A stretch of DNA of 59,896 bases, from positions 1 through 59,896 of the forward strand of contig VGOP01000012.1 of NCBI GenBank assembly GCA_016875875.1. Reading direction: 5' to 3'. Position numbers and translations under genes: made by a program. Below are positions 16,751-25,374 of the stretch, one piece after another. The notes under the pieces were generated by a model. It did no database searches. It saw only the letters and a list, made by a program, of their open reading frames with translations, and had not been told where the DNA came from. Each line of letters begins with the position of its first letter. Position 1 is the stretch's first letter. The stretch is from Chloroflexota bacterium. Its GTDB lineage: Bacteria; Chloroflexota; Dehalococcoidia; GIF9; UBA5629.

Positions 16751-18343
16751 TCATGAGATATGGTCTTTGTAGTTCCGTAGAGCCAGTCTTATGGCATCGT
16801 TCAGCGGTATATTTGTCGGCGTGACTGCGAATAATTCCTCTGCGTCTTTCCTTGGAATGCCCAGACCGGTCAAAGCGGAGACGAACTCTTCCTTCTCAAA
16901 ACACGAAGCATCGCCACCTAGGAGTAAGGGGGGAGCTGGGAGTGCTTGCGGTTTTTCTAGACGTTTTCTTATAACTGAGGCCACCTTATCGCCTATAACA
17001 CCCGCATCAACCATACCCTCGATTCCACCCAGTTCCTTGAGATACTCGATGAATCTCTCGAGAATGACGACTTCGTCATCAAGGCCATCTACTGAATAAG
17101 TTGTATAGTTTTCGCTCAATTCGATAATCGAGGTCCCCTCGGGTTCCATTTCACCAGACATCAGGCCTATGACGAGATCCAGGGGTAGGCTTCTCCAAAA
17201 GAAGTGACCCAGGTCGGAGGGTGTTAGGAGCAGGTATTGATAACCCAGCAGTTGAGTCTTCGGTGCCATCTCTAAGTACATTCCGTAATCGGTCTTGTGC
17301 TCTATCCAGGGAAAGGTGAAAATGAAACCATCAATAGTGCCCTCCCCCGGTTCCAGCCAGACCTCGACTTCTACCACAGCATATACATTGAAGAAAAATT
17401 TGAGATGAAGAACATCGTCGGCACAAAACTCGGCAAATGGAATAAGAAAATAGCTCGTCCTATGTCGAGTAGTTATGATATTGTCAAACTGCCGATTGAA
17501 AATTTCAGCCACCTTCTGCTCGACGATGGCATCTCGTCTTTGCTCCCCCTGAGCAGATGATACGAAGGCAGAGGTGAGGGGCAGGTAAAGCAAATCCCCG
17601 ACATGAGCCTTGAAGTAGCTCTCAGTGTCCTGTTGCTCTTTGAGAAGCTCAGCTTTGAGCCTGGCCAATTCCTTGTTGAAAGCACGGTTATACTGCTTAG
17701 CCTTCTCTCCAGCCCTCTTCCTTCGTTCTTCTTTGTCTTGTCTCGCCTTTATCTCTTCAACCCATCTAAGATATGGTAGTGATTGTGGGTCGCTGAGGTA
17801 GTTTTCACCATGAGTGGTGTAAGATATTAATGCTCGGGCAGCACTGTCATTGAATTGCCGATACTCATTTTTATCCAGGTATCTCTGGGCTTTTTCTTCA
17901 GGTGGATTCAGTCCTTTCATTGCAGTCTGGATTCTACGCTGCATGTTCCTTTCCTGTTCTTCTTCGGCGAGTTTGGCTTCCTGTGCCCTCCGTTCCTCCT
18001 CCGCCTCCTTTGCCTTACGGTCATAGGTCTGCCTTATCAACCGCTTGATTTCAGATTTAGGGAGATAAATCAAAGGCAGACTCATGAAGAAAGGAATATT
18101 TTGATTCCTGGTGCAATGCCATAGCCATTCGGCTATCTCTTTTGAGTATCTTTGGAGGCCTGCTTTTTCTGAGTCTGTCAGGTACTTGTGTAAGTCGGCC
18201 TCGGCCTCATCTTTGCTTAATTGACTCAACTCGGGTACGTCTTTTAGGATTTCAGCTCGCCATTCGTTCAAGTGCTCTAAAGCTTCCGGGCGGAATTGCT
18301 TCTCGAGGTCAGGTTTTAATGGGAATATATCAGCTAGTTCCAT
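16751..18343 (-). CDS. hypothetical 530-aa protein with coiled coil and C-terminal UBA/RuvA-C-like helices
   Basis: I do not recognise the family. Residues about 105-150 are strongly charged and helical (KAKEAEEERRAQEAKLAEEEQE), and a second charged helix runs from about 195 to 245. The middle (about 270-400) is rich in aromatic residues and may be a folded beta domain. The last 50 residues (FVSALTGLGIPRKDAEELFAV) look like the three-helix RuvA C-terminal/UBA fold. There is no signal peptide or membrane segment. It is the largest gene of the mobile-element module and lies next to the split recombinase and RepA-like gene. Confidence 0.55.
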   Translation of the reverse strand: MELADIFPLKPDLEKQFRPEALEHLNEWRAEILKDVPELSQLSKDEAEADLHKYLTDSEKAGLQRYSKEIAEWLWHCTRNQNIPFFMSLPLIYLPKSEIKRLIRQTYDRKAKEAEEERRAQEAKLAEEEQERNMQRRIQTAMKGLNPPEEKAQRYLDKNEYRQFNDSAARALISYTTHGENYLSDPQSLPYLRWVEEIKARQDKEERRKRAGEKAKQYNRAFNKELARLKAELLKEQQDTESYFKAHVGDLLYLPLTSAFVSSAQGEQRRDAIVEQKVAEIFNRQFDNIITTRHRTSYFLIPFAEFCADDVLHLKFFFNVYAVVEVEVWLEPGEGTIDGFIFTFPWIEHKTDYGMYLEMAPKTQLLGYQYLLLTPSDLGHFFWRSLPLDLVIGLMSGEMEPEGTSIIELSENYTTYSVDGLDDEVVILERFIEYLKELGGIEGMVDAGVIGDKVASVIRKRLEKPQALPAPPLLLGGDASCFEKEEFVSALTGLGIPRKDAEELFAVTPTNIPLNDAIRLALRNYKDHIS

Positions 18344-18396
18344 AATGTTCCCTGCATCTTTTCGATCACATCGTCTGGGGGAAGTGCATTCGCTCG

Positions 18397-18855
18397 TTAC
18401 CTAAACTCAGGGTGTGCTGCCCTAATTGGGTCGTTCCATCCGATTTCTTCACCTACTCCAGCCGCGGATAGTCGGTAATATCGTTTGTCCTCCAGAAAGT
18501 CGTAGCACGCCGGCTCAGATCGGCCTGTAGGTTCAATAAGTCCTAGTTTTTTAAACCAGTGCCAATACTTCGCAAACGAATTGTAGGTGCATCCTTTAAT
18601 CGGTTTATCGCCTATCTCAACCCTTTCTTGGTTAATCCGCTTGAGGTCCTGCTTCAGGGCATAGAAGACATCGGCACAGCAGGCCTCATCATGTTGCGTA
18701 AGGTATATGTGGATAAACTCGCCGGGCCGGTATGCACTGCCTGCTCTACCCCAGGGCACTCCAGTCTTTCGCGATGCCTTTTCCGTCTTCTTGTTCCGGG
18801 GCGACTTTGCCCGCTTACCTTTCTCCGGTTGCGTCATCTTCCCAAACCTTGTCAT
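18397..18855 (-). CDS. hypothetical basic protein, possible winged helix
   Basis: The 152-residue protein has a lysine/arginine-rich N-terminus, then a helical domain with FAKYWHWFKKLGLIEPTG and YYRLSAAG, a pattern seen in winged-helix DNA-binding proteins. It overlaps the upstream recombinase half by 41 bases. An alternative start at ATG 18837 follows GGGAAG. I cannot assign a function. Confidence 0.5.
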   Translation of the reverse strand: MTRFGKMTQPEKGKRAKSPRNKKTEKASRKTGVPWGRAGSAYRPGEFIHIYLTQHDEACCADVFYALKQDLKRINQERVEIGDKPIKGCTYNSFAKYWHWFKKLGLIEPTGRSEPACYDFLEDKRYYRLSAAGVGEEIGWNDPIRAAHPEFR

Positions 18856-19144
18856 AATCCTCGTGTAGGTCTTTTAAGGAGTACTGTAAATATATTGAAG
18901 TCGTAGCAGGCGACTGATGGCCCAGAATTTTCTGCAACCTATCGATACTCATTCCACGCTTAATGCAGTGGATCGCAAAGCTGTGCCTCAGATGATGCGG
19001 ATGCAGTTTGCACCTGCGGGAAACAGCAGGGTCGCCGACTTCTCTTATGCCGACTTTCCGTGCCAACTTCGACAGAATCTGATTAACCCTTTGCCTTGTG
19101 ATTGGAAAGAGTAAGTCATCCTCTACAGGTAATTTTTTCGCCAT
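18815..19144 (-). CDS. tyrosine recombinase, C-terminal half (split gene)
   Basis: The 109 residues contain HHLRHSFA, LGHQSPATT and the nucleophile region TSIYLQYS, which are the second catalytic Arg, both His residues and the Tyr of the lambda-integrase fold. The first Arg lies in the preceding frame (19440-19123). The two frames overlap at AAAAAAT (minus strand, 19138-19132). A -1 slip there joins them into one protein of about 205 residues without loss. Its own ATG (19144) is internal to the overlap. It may be a programmed frameshift, a real mutation or a sequencing error. Confidence 0.7.
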   Translation of the reverse strand: MAKKLPVEDDLLFPITRQRVNQILSKLARKVGIREVGDPAVSRRCKLHPHHLRHSFAIHCIKRGMSIDRLQKILGHQSPATTSIYLQYSLKDLHEDYDKVWEDDATGER

Positions 19145-19440
19145 ACTAGATACTCCTTAATCATGGCCAGCGTGCCCCGATCGATGGGCACGACTCTTCT
19201 TCGTTCAATCGGCTTGCCACTTCTCTTTCTTAACTTCTGCACCTTAATAATAATAGCGCGGTTAGCAAAGTCTATGTCCTGAACACGAAGTCCAATCAAT
19301 TCAGAGACTCTGATGCCGGTACGCCATAATATCCTCACTAACAGCTTGTCTCTGAGGTTAGTGGCAGCGGCAATCAGCCGTTCCACTTGCTCAAGCTCCA
19401 AATACGCCTTTAAATCCCTTATAGGGCTAACAAGTGTCAT
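19123..19440 (-). CDS. tyrosine recombinase, N-terminal part of catalytic domain (split gene)
   Basis: The 105 residues begin in the linker to the catalytic domain (YLELEQVERLIAAA) and carry the first catalytic Arg in TGIRVSELIGLR, plus the lysine strand (KRSGKPIERRRVVPID). The frame stops at WRKNYL just after A_AAA_AAT. The usual N-terminal core-binding domain (about 80-90 residues) is absent, so even the joined protein would be a short XerC/D-like recombinase. Confidence 0.7.
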   Translation of the reverse strand: MTLVSPIRDLKAYLELEQVERLIAAATNLRDKLLVRILWRTGIRVSELIGLRVQDIDFANRAIIIKVQKLRKRSGKPIERRRVVPIDRGTLAMIKEYLVWRKNYL

Positions 19441-19606
19441 TTAGTCTTGCCACCTCAACTTATCTATGCCGAATGGTCGTAGCCAAGACTTTCTCTGCCA
19501 GCAGAAGGCCAAATCCTCGTAGCAGTACATAGTCACATCTCCTCTTTGTCTGATCACTTTTGTTCATGTTTACCTCAAATCAATGCCATCGACGCAATTA
19601 GGAAGG

Positions 19607-20938
19607 TCAATTTGACTTATCCTTGCCTAGGGACTTAAACATACCTACTGGTAATACATCAGGTGCTACCTCTTTGCTGTTTACCTCGGAGATAGGGGTA
19701 TCTTCTTTTTCTTCTTTATCAGAGTTATCTCTTAGACTATTATCATCTTTTTCTTTCTTATCATCTTTATCTTCTTTTTCAGTGTTCAGAGGTGATAAAG
19801 TTGATAAAGGTGATACATCTGTTTCCGGCAAAGAATATAGAATCTTATTAGTTCTGGTCTTGCCTGTAGGTACCGACCTAAAGTCCAGAAGTCTGTACTT
19901 TCGCATTCTTTGGCAAGTATGTTGTACCGCCATACGAGTCAGGCCAAGCTCGGTAGCAATCATGGCGGCATCTGCCTCTCCGCCAAGTGCCTCGATGGCC
20001 TCTAGTATGTTCAATTCCGCATCTCTACGTCTTTCGTCTTTGCTGTCTCCTTTCAGTTGAAATGTCATGGTCTCAACGTCGAATTGGAGTCGTAGTTCGG
20101 TATCGGGTAAGTCTCGGCCTTCGATTCTCAGATCATAGCTTCTGTCAGAGTTACGATAAATACCCATATTGACATCGGAAGCCGAAGGTGTTGCGCTGCT
20201 GCCGCGAAGGTCGTAACCAACATCATTGAAGGAACGCTTGCCATGATGAGCAATTACAAGAATCGTTGTGCCATAGACTAATGCCAGGCTGTGCAATTGC
20301 TTCATTAATTCAGACATGTCACCGGCTCTATTCTCATCTAGTTCTCGGTCCGTGGCGGAGGCTAATGTGTCAATAACAACCAGCGCCGGGCTTTCTGTCT
20401 TAATCATAGACTCAAAGTCACTCATGCCCTCCTCGGTGTTTAGCGGCTTGAATTCGGTGATATATAGAATTGGAAGGGAATGGTCACTGTTTAGCTTATG
20501 TAATCGTTCTTGTAACCGAATCACGCCGTCCTCCAGCGCCAAGTAGACGACTTTACCTTGTTTAACTCGCTTTCCCAACCATGGCGCCCCACCCGCTATT
20601 CGTTGGGAACCATCAAGAATGAACCATGATTTGCCGGCTTTCTTTCGACCACCAAAAACACAGAGGCCGGGGCTGATGAGTAGACCTTCGACCAGAAATT
20701 CCAAAGGCTTTAGTTTTGCATTGACTAGGTCCCCTTGAGTTATTGCATGAGCCCGCCAATTACAAGGTTCTCTATCAGCGCCGGTATTCTTTGCATCCAG
20801 CTCTTGGTATATTTGGTCGCGAATCGTTTTCCTTTCCGAAGGGGTGAGGATTTTGCCAAGCTCCCTAGAGCGATCTCTATAAGCTAGATTCAGCATATTC
20901 TGGCGCTCAAGCTCATCAGTTTTATTTGTCATTCCCAT
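19607..20938 (-). CDS. RepA-like AAA ATPase/helicase with winged-helix region and charged tail
   Basis: The 443-residue protein resembles RSF1010 RepA-like hexameric ATPases. Walker A is GGRKKAGKSW (about 96-105), Walker B is ALVVIDTLA, and ILVIAHHGKRS follows as the sensor. A winged-helix segment (DAAMIATELGLTRMAVQHTCQRMRK) spans about 320-345. The last 75 residues are a low-complexity run of Lys, Asp, Glu and Ser. RepA proteins unwind DNA at replication origins, so the element may replicate after excision. HTH and AbrB-like genes follow upstream in the same direction. Confidence 0.75.
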   Translation of the reverse strand: MGMTNKTDELERQNMLNLAYRDRSRELGKILTPSERKTIRDQIYQELDAKNTGADREPCNWRAHAITQGDLVNAKLKPLEFLVEGLLISPGLCVFGGRKKAGKSWFILDGSQRIAGGAPWLGKRVKQGKVVYLALEDGVIRLQERLHKLNSDHSLPILYITEFKPLNTEEGMSDFESMIKTESPALVVIDTLASATDRELDENRAGDMSELMKQLHSLALVYGTTILVIAHHGKRSFNDVGYDLRGSSATPSASDVNMGIYRNSDRSYDLRIEGRDLPDTELRLQFDVETMTFQLKGDSKDERRRDAELNILEAIEALGGEADAAMIATELGLTRMAVQHTCQRMRKYRLLDFRSVPTGKTRTNKILYSLPETDVSPLSTLSPLNTEKEDKDDKKEKDDNSLRDNSDKEEKEDTPISEVNSKEVAPDVLPVGMFKSLGKDKSN

Positions 20939-20978
20939 CGCAATATGAGCTAGCTCCCTATTCGTCTCTCTGCAATAT

Positions 20979-21194
20979 TTATTTTTCGACTACTTGTGTA
21001 TTGCCTAGATTACAATTTGCTAGGAGTTTATCCAGTGCGGCCCGTGGAATTAAAATTTTCCGTCCAAAGCGGATGCTAGGGATGGCCCCCAAGCGAAGCT
21101 GTTCATAAACAGTAGCTCTGCCGATGCGCAACAACCTCGCTGTCTCGGTTGGAGTCAGCACCAATGGGTCACTCACATTGCCTTGATTGTTCAT
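20979..21194 (-). CDS. excisionase-like helix-turn-helix protein (HTH_17)
   Basis: The 71 residues are almost only a MerR/excisionase-type domain: LTPTETARLLRIGRATVYEQLRLGAIPSIRFGRKILIP, with the wing RFGRKILIP. Such proteins bend DNA to favour excision by a tyrosine integrase or act as small regulators. It lies next to the RepA-like gene and not far from two tyrosine recombinases, which fits an Xis role. Confidence 0.75.
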   Translation of the reverse strand: MNNQGNVSDPLVLTPTETARLLRIGRATVYEQLRLGAIPSIRFGRKILIPRAALDKLLANCNLGNTQVVEK

Positions 21195-21218
21195 CTTTCC
21201 TACCTGGGCCGTTTGGTT

Positions 21219-21422
21219 TCAATCTCTTTCCTCGGACATTGGTATTATCTTGAGGATATGGTTTGCCGCAGTTGGCAACCAATCGCCCGCTTTGATCTTG
21301 TGAACTTGGATAAACTCCGGAGGAATCGAAATGTAGTGGCTATTGCCTATCCGTATGACCTGGCGAGGTTCAGCAATTATTCCCCCTCTGTCCACTTGCC
21401 TGTGTCTCTTGCTCTTTTGCAT
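21219..21422 (-). CDS. AbrB/MazE-like DNA-binding protein
   Basis: The 67-residue protein has a swapped-hairpin AbrB-like domain, VIRIGNSHYISIPPEFIQVHKIKAGDW. Members are transition regulators or antitoxins. No toxin gene is adjacent: the neighbours are an excisionase-like gene and, divergently, a gene of unknown function. It may control the divergent promoter at 21545-21573. Confidence 0.65.
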   Translation of the reverse strand: MQKSKRHRQVDRGGIIAEPRQVIRIGNSHYISIPPEFIQVHKIKAGDWLPTAANHILKIIPMSEERD

Positions 21423-21544
21423 AGTTTAAAATCTCTTTTGGTTGAACTTTGACATGAGTAATTAAATTTAGTATTATTGTAAATAAATGTCAGGTAGCTG
21501 TCAAGTCATATTAAGAAACAATGACAAATATTATGGGTTGTTAC

Positions 21545-21573
21545 TTGACAAATCATGGCGGATGGTATATAGT
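21545..21573 (+). promoter_or_regulatory. near-consensus sigma-70 promoter
   Basis: TTGACA (21545-21550), exactly 17 bases and TATAGT (21568-21573) precede the gene at 21608. This is one of the best promoter matches in the window. Confidence 0.65.
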
Positions 21574-21607
21574 GTGTATATCGAGTAAGAAGCAAGGGGA
21601 TGTCAAA

Positions 21608-22567
21608 ATGAAAAAAAAGGAACTTTCTTCTATAGAGCTAAAAAAGGTGGTAGAACTAAGACACTTTGGTACGAAATGGACGGAAATCGAAAAGGAAACC
21701 GGAGTTGAGAGACGTGCTGCAAAACGTGCCTACGATGAGTGGGAGAAAGACCAGAAGATGAGGGAGCAAGAAACCGTTCGCTTTCGTGTTGCAGCAGAAG
21801 CCTTCCATGAACATCTGAGCGACCTCACCAGACTGGCAGAGTCCTTAATTAGTGTTGTCCACGTGCCAGAAAAGCTGCGAGGGCTGGATAATGCCGAGGC
21901 AGCTCTCGGCCGGTTATTGATGGGAACTGTGCAAGGAGGACTCGAAACGTCCCCAACATCAAGTCAAGAAAGCGCCCGTCTAGTCTGGAGAAATACGAAG
22001 CTTCTTAATTCTCTCCAGGACCACACACGAGAAAAAGTAAGGTGGGAAGCTTTGGAAGAATGGAAAAAGGCGCGCACCAATGCGGCAGAGTATTCCCAAG
22101 AACTGCTGTTGCAAGCTAAAGAGGGTATCGAGGATATTCTAAACAAACAACCAGGCTTAACGGAAAAGATTAAAACTGCAATAGGGGTCAATATCGGCGC
22201 GGCCGATATCTCGCGTGGATTGGGAGAGACTATATGGCGAGGCATCGTAACTGGTAAGTTAGAGGAGGTGCACTCTTGGAAGGGAGGAGGTGACGTAACT
22301 AAGGATAACGTGTGGCTAGAGTTCTATGAGGGAGATTCTGATACAAGACTTTACCTGAATGATAATGAGCTTGCTAAAGAGATCAAAAGTATGTGTCAGC
22401 TGGTGGTTAGCAATTTGCAGGAGGGGACCAAATCTGATGTGGTGGAGAAGCTGACTAAAGAGGTTCGCTTGATGCAGGATACAACTAGGGAGCTTGAAGA
22501 AGGTTTGGACGAGCTGGTACTGCGCCCGTTGCTACTTCGCACGAGGTGTGATTTGTGTCCCGCGTAG
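21608..22567 (+). CDS. hypothetical 319-aa protein with N-terminal helix-turn-helix
   Basis: The start is the ATG at 21608, 7 bases after AAGGGGA and about 28 bases after the predicted transcription start; an open frame extends upstream but crosses the promoter. Residues 5-45 (IELKKVVELRHFGTKWTEIEKETGVERRAAKRAYDEWEK) look like a resolvase-type HTH. The rest is helical, with coiled-coil tendency near the end (LTKEVRLMQDTTRELEEG). It is followed closely by the integrase gene. I do not recognise the family. Confidence 0.55.
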   Translation: MKKKELSSIELKKVVELRHFGTKWTEIEKETGVERRAAKRAYDEWEKDQKMREQETVRFRVAAEAFHEHLSDLTRLAESLISVVHVPEKLRGLDNAEAALGRLLMGTVQGGLETSPTSSQESARLVWRNTKLLNSLQDHTREKVRWEALEEWKKARTNAAEYSQELLLQAKEGIEDILNKQPGLTEKIKTAIGVNIGAADISRGLGETIWRGIVTGKLEEVHSWKGGGDVTKDNVWLEFYEGDSDTRLYLNDNELAKEIKSMCQLVVSNLQEGTKSDVVEKLTKEVRLMQDTTRELEEGLDELVLRPLLLRTRCDLCPA

Positions 22568-22613
22568 TGGTATAGGAAGACCATATTCCAATAGCTGGAG
22601 AAGGGGGAACAAG

Positions 22614-23882
22614 ATGAAAGGATCGATTAGACAACGAAGCAGTGCTTCGTGGGAAATTTGCGTTGATACGGGCAGAGACCCGGTATCGGGCAAACGCCTA
22701 AGACATTTTGCAACTGTAAGAGGCCGCAAAAGAGATGCGGAGAAGGAGTTACGCAGATTATTGCTTAGTGTTGAACAGGGCACCTACATCAAACAGTCTA
22801 AGCAGTTAACAGTGGCTATGTGGCTGCAGCATTGGTTTGGTAGCTACGCAGTAAGCAACCTGGCGTCCAAGACTGCTGAAAGTTATAAACGTGAAATCGA
22901 TAAATACATAATTCCGCACTTGGGAGGAGTGAGACTCGCGGAACTGCGCCCGCATCATGTTCAAGACTACATCGGTTGGGCATTATCAAAAGGGCGCAGA
23001 CTTAGGAATGGTGGTCTAAGCCACAGGACTGTGCAGTATCATTATCGCATTTTAAGTAAAGCTTTAGGTGACGCTGTAAAAATGGGGTTGATTGTAGTCA
23101 ATCCATGCAAGGGAGTTGCTTCGCCGAAGCCACCACATAATGATATTCCCGCAATTGGCCCGAATGAGTTATCAAAACTACTAGATGCCATACGCCATAG
23201 TACTTACTACATCTACTACCACACACTTCTCCTCACCGGTATGCGTAGAAACGAGCTGATAGCGTCGAAGTGGAGAGATTTGGACCTTGAGTTGGCTTGT
23301 TTCTATATATCACATAGCCTATATAGACTTGATGACGGTACCGTAATCCTCAAAGAGCCCAAGACTGCCCGCAGCCGGCGTGCTATAGACCTGCCGTTAT
23401 CCTTGGTAACACTACTGCGTCAATATAGGTCAGACCAAGAAAGCCAGAGGCTAATGCTGGGGAAAGATTTAACCGAAGATGATTTCGTGTTCTGTCATAT
23501 AGATGGCAGTCCACTTAACCCGAATACGGTTACCCACACCTTTGCTAAAGTTGCAGTCAGGGCTGGTCTACCTCACCTCCGGCTCCATGACCTACGCCAT
23601 ATCCATGCTACTATGTTGCTGAAGGCGGGGGTGCATCCCAGGGTAGTGCAAGAGCGTCTGGGACATAGCAGTATTGCTACGACCCTGGACATTTACTCCC
23701 ATACCATACCCGGCTTGCAGAAAGCGGCTGCGGAGCGGCTTGATGCGTTATTACCAGTAGGTGAACCTGAAGAAAATGTCGGCAAAATGTCGGCAAGGAA
23801 AGATGAGGTTGAATGTAGGCCGTACAGGATTCGAACCTGTGACACCCTGATTAAAAGTCAGGTGCTCTGCCAACTGAGCTAA
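22614..23882 (+). CDS. site-specific tyrosine integrase of the tRNA-Lys element
   Basis: The protein has 422 residues. An AP2-like arm-binding domain (SIRQRSSASWEICVDTGRDP) and a SAM-like core-binding domain (about 60-150) precede the catalytic domain with Arg in GMRRNELIASKW, LHDLRHIHATMLL, LGHSSIATTL and the nucleophile in IYSHTIPG. The start at 22614 follows AAGGGGG. Its last 20 or so codons (PYRIRTCDTLIKS) run through the tRNA-Lys gene on the other strand, the usual signature of an integrase beside its attachment site. Confidence 0.9.
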   Translation: MKGSIRQRSSASWEICVDTGRDPVSGKRLRHFATVRGRKRDAEKELRRLLLSVEQGTYIKQSKQLTVAMWLQHWFGSYAVSNLASKTAESYKREIDKYIIPHLGGVRLAELRPHHVQDYIGWALSKGRRLRNGGLSHRTVQYHYRILSKALGDAVKMGLIVVNPCKGVASPKPPHNDIPAIGPNELSKLLDAIRHSTYYIYYHTLLLTGMRRNELIASKWRDLDLELACFYISHSLYRLDDGTVILKEPKTARSRRAIDLPLSLVTLLRQYRSDQESQRLMLGKDLTEDDFVFCHIDGSPLNPNTVTHTFAKVAVRAGLPHLRLHDLRHIHATMLLKAGVHPRVVQERLGHSSIATTLDIYSHTIPGLQKAAAERLDALLPVGEPEENVGKMSARKDEVECRPYRIRTCDTLIKSQVLCQLS

Positions 23883-23888
23883 CGGCCC
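23816..23888 (-). tRNA. tRNA-Lys (anticodon TTT), integration target
   Basis: The cloverleaf is complete: acceptor GGGCCGT/ACGGCCT, anticodon loop CTTTTAA, T-arm ACAGG-TTCGAAT-CCTGT. The bases after the discriminator are CAT, so CCA is not encoded, unlike the other three tRNAs here. The 3' end faces the integrase gene and was probably supplied by the element. Confidence 0.93.
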
Positions 23889-23997
23889 ATCGGGCGCCAT
23901 TATTATACGGTCGTTAATGTAAAATATTCAAACAAATGAATTGCTGCTACTTTTGCAACCCTGTAGTTCTACCAGTTAGAGTGGGTCCACAGATGAC

Positions 23998-24270
23998 CTA
24001 TTCGGAGGACAGAAGAGTGTGGATGTACTGGGCTAGAGCCGGATGAATGTCACAAATATAACCATCCTTGGCCTCTTCCACGGAGAAAGTCAATCTTACC
24101 GGCCGCCTTGGCGAGTTATCGAATTTGTTAAGCCCGGTTTCATTCCAGGGAATTTCTTTTCCAAGTACCTCCAACATGCCACGTATGTCTCGCGGCTGTT
24201 GCAGCATGACCTCAAAGCGGAGACGTTTTGCCAATATTTCCAGTTGTTCGCTTTTAAGTTTTATTCTCAT
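23998..24270 (-). CDS. hypothetical protein, 90 aa
   Basis: The start MRIKLKSEQLEILAKRLR follows AAGTGGGACC. The protein looks like a small alpha/beta fold (RPVRLTFSVEEAKDGYICDIHPALAQYI) with no membrane or signal segment and no motif I recognise. It is the first gene outside the tRNA-Lys element. Codon use looks ordinary for the window. Confidence 0.45.
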   Translation of the reverse strand: MRIKLKSEQLEILAKRLRFEVMLQQPRDIRGMLEVLGKEIPWNETGLNKFDNSPRRPVRLTFSVEEAKDGYICDIHPALAQYIHTLLSSE

Positions 24271-24910
24271 GGTCCCACTTCTTACCCCTCGGATGCCTTG
24301 AATTTATATGTGTTTCCCTGGTGTTAGCACCGGATATACAGTAACCCCGCAGGTTTACAAGTCTAACACATCTTTTGCTTATAATCAATATCACGAATTG
24401 CCAGTAGAAAGCAGCTTAAACCCGTCTGTAACTCTTTAGGATAGTATGAATGTTCTACGAACGATTGTTATAATAATGACCAGGAAAGTCCTGAAATTGC
24501 ACCATTGTCGATAGGGGGTCTACTTTTGTCTTCATTATTCGTATAATAGAGGTGGAGGGAACATTCGGGTAAAGGAAGGGGCGAATGCCATGCCTAGCGT
24601 AAGAGGCTTTTTCACCAACATGTCAATGCCCATGCCGTGACACAGAAAGCTGTATCTCTTATTCCGCAACAATGCTATCAAGGTGTGGAGGAGACAAAGC
24701 TGCTGTGGGCATCATGGCGAGCCGGGGTGTTGACAGGTCGCGAAATGCCCTCCTGGTTTGGGAGGGATTAACAGCAGATTGATAATCATCTGCGGCTAAT
24801 CATGTTCTGTCGTATTTTTTCTCGAAACATGACTAGAGGGTATGTATTGACTTTTGAAAGGTGTAGCCTATAATATTGGGTTATAGAAGACTTCAGGAAA
24901 GGGGGGCAAA
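24271..24910. other. 640-bp region without a gene, possible structured RNA
   Basis: No convincing gene is present. TATAAT at 24542-24547 is followed by hairpin-forming words: CATTCG with CGAATG near 24560-24590, CCCTCC with GGGAGG near 24750-24768, and GCAGAT with ATCTGC near 24773-24792. A T run is near 24818. The stretch 24545-24830 could be an RNA gene, but no known family was recognised. Confidence 0.3.
24847..24874 (+). promoter_or_regulatory. promoter of the dodecin gene
   Basis: TTGACT (24847-24852), 16 bases and TATAAT (24869-24874) precede the dodecin ATG at 24911. Confidence 0.6.
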
Positions 24911-25129
24911 ATGGCTGACAGCGTATACAAGGTTATCACACTAGTAGGAACCAGCACCAAATCCTGGGAGGAAGCGGCGGCATCTGCTGTACAGACAGCG
25001 GCAAAAACTCTGCGGGACCTCCGTATCGCAGAGGTAGAAGAGCTGGATATGCAGATCGAAAACGGCAAGGTTACCAACTACCGAGCCAAGGTAAGGGTCT
25101 CCTTTAAGTACATGGGTAAGGAAAAGTAG
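24911..25129 (+). CDS. dodecin, flavin-binding storage protein
   Basis: The 72-residue length is typical. MADSVYKVITLVGTSTKSWEEAA gives the first strand and helix with the conserved Trp that stacks on flavin, and EVEELDMQIENGKVTNYRAKVRVSFKY gives the two long strands. Dodecins form dodecameric shells that sequester riboflavin, FMN or other flavins and protect against photo-oxidation. The gene is monocistronic with its own promoter and a GGGGGG ribosome site. Confidence 0.9.
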   Translation: MADSVYKVITLVGTSTKSWEEAAASAVQTAAKTLRDLRIAEVEELDMQIENGKVTNYRAKVRVSFKYMGKEK

Positions 25130-25231
25130 TCACCGCCCTGTGCGGACAACCCGGTTATAACACCCTCGTGCAAGGCGCCTAGGCATTTCGAGCGGTGTAA
25201 CACGCTCCGGGTGTAATTTTGAATTTATGCT

Positions 25232-25307
25232 TGGAGCGGGTGAGCAGATTCGAACTGCCGACGTCTTGCTTGGGAAGCAAGCATTCTGACCACTGAATTA
25301 CACCCGC
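25232..25307 (-). tRNA. tRNA-Gly (anticodon TCC)
   Basis: Acceptor GCGGGTG/CACCCGC, anticodon loop TTCCCAA closed by CTTGC/GCAAG, T-arm with TTCGAAT. The 3' CCA is encoded (complement of 25232-25234). Confidence 0.94.
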
Positions 25308-25374
25308 GCTGGTGGTTATATTACCGCTGTAAAAACCTGGTGTCAATCAGCCAGAGACGTGCCTCGGGGAATAA

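Noticed and set aside
21219-21422. Toxin-antitoxin pair based on the AbrB/MazE-like gene
   Set aside because: No toxin-like gene is adjacent on the same strand.
14250-23815. Left attachment copy of the tRNA-Lys 3' half within the window
   Set aside because: Scanning by eye found no second copy, so the left boundary of the element is left open rather than guessed.
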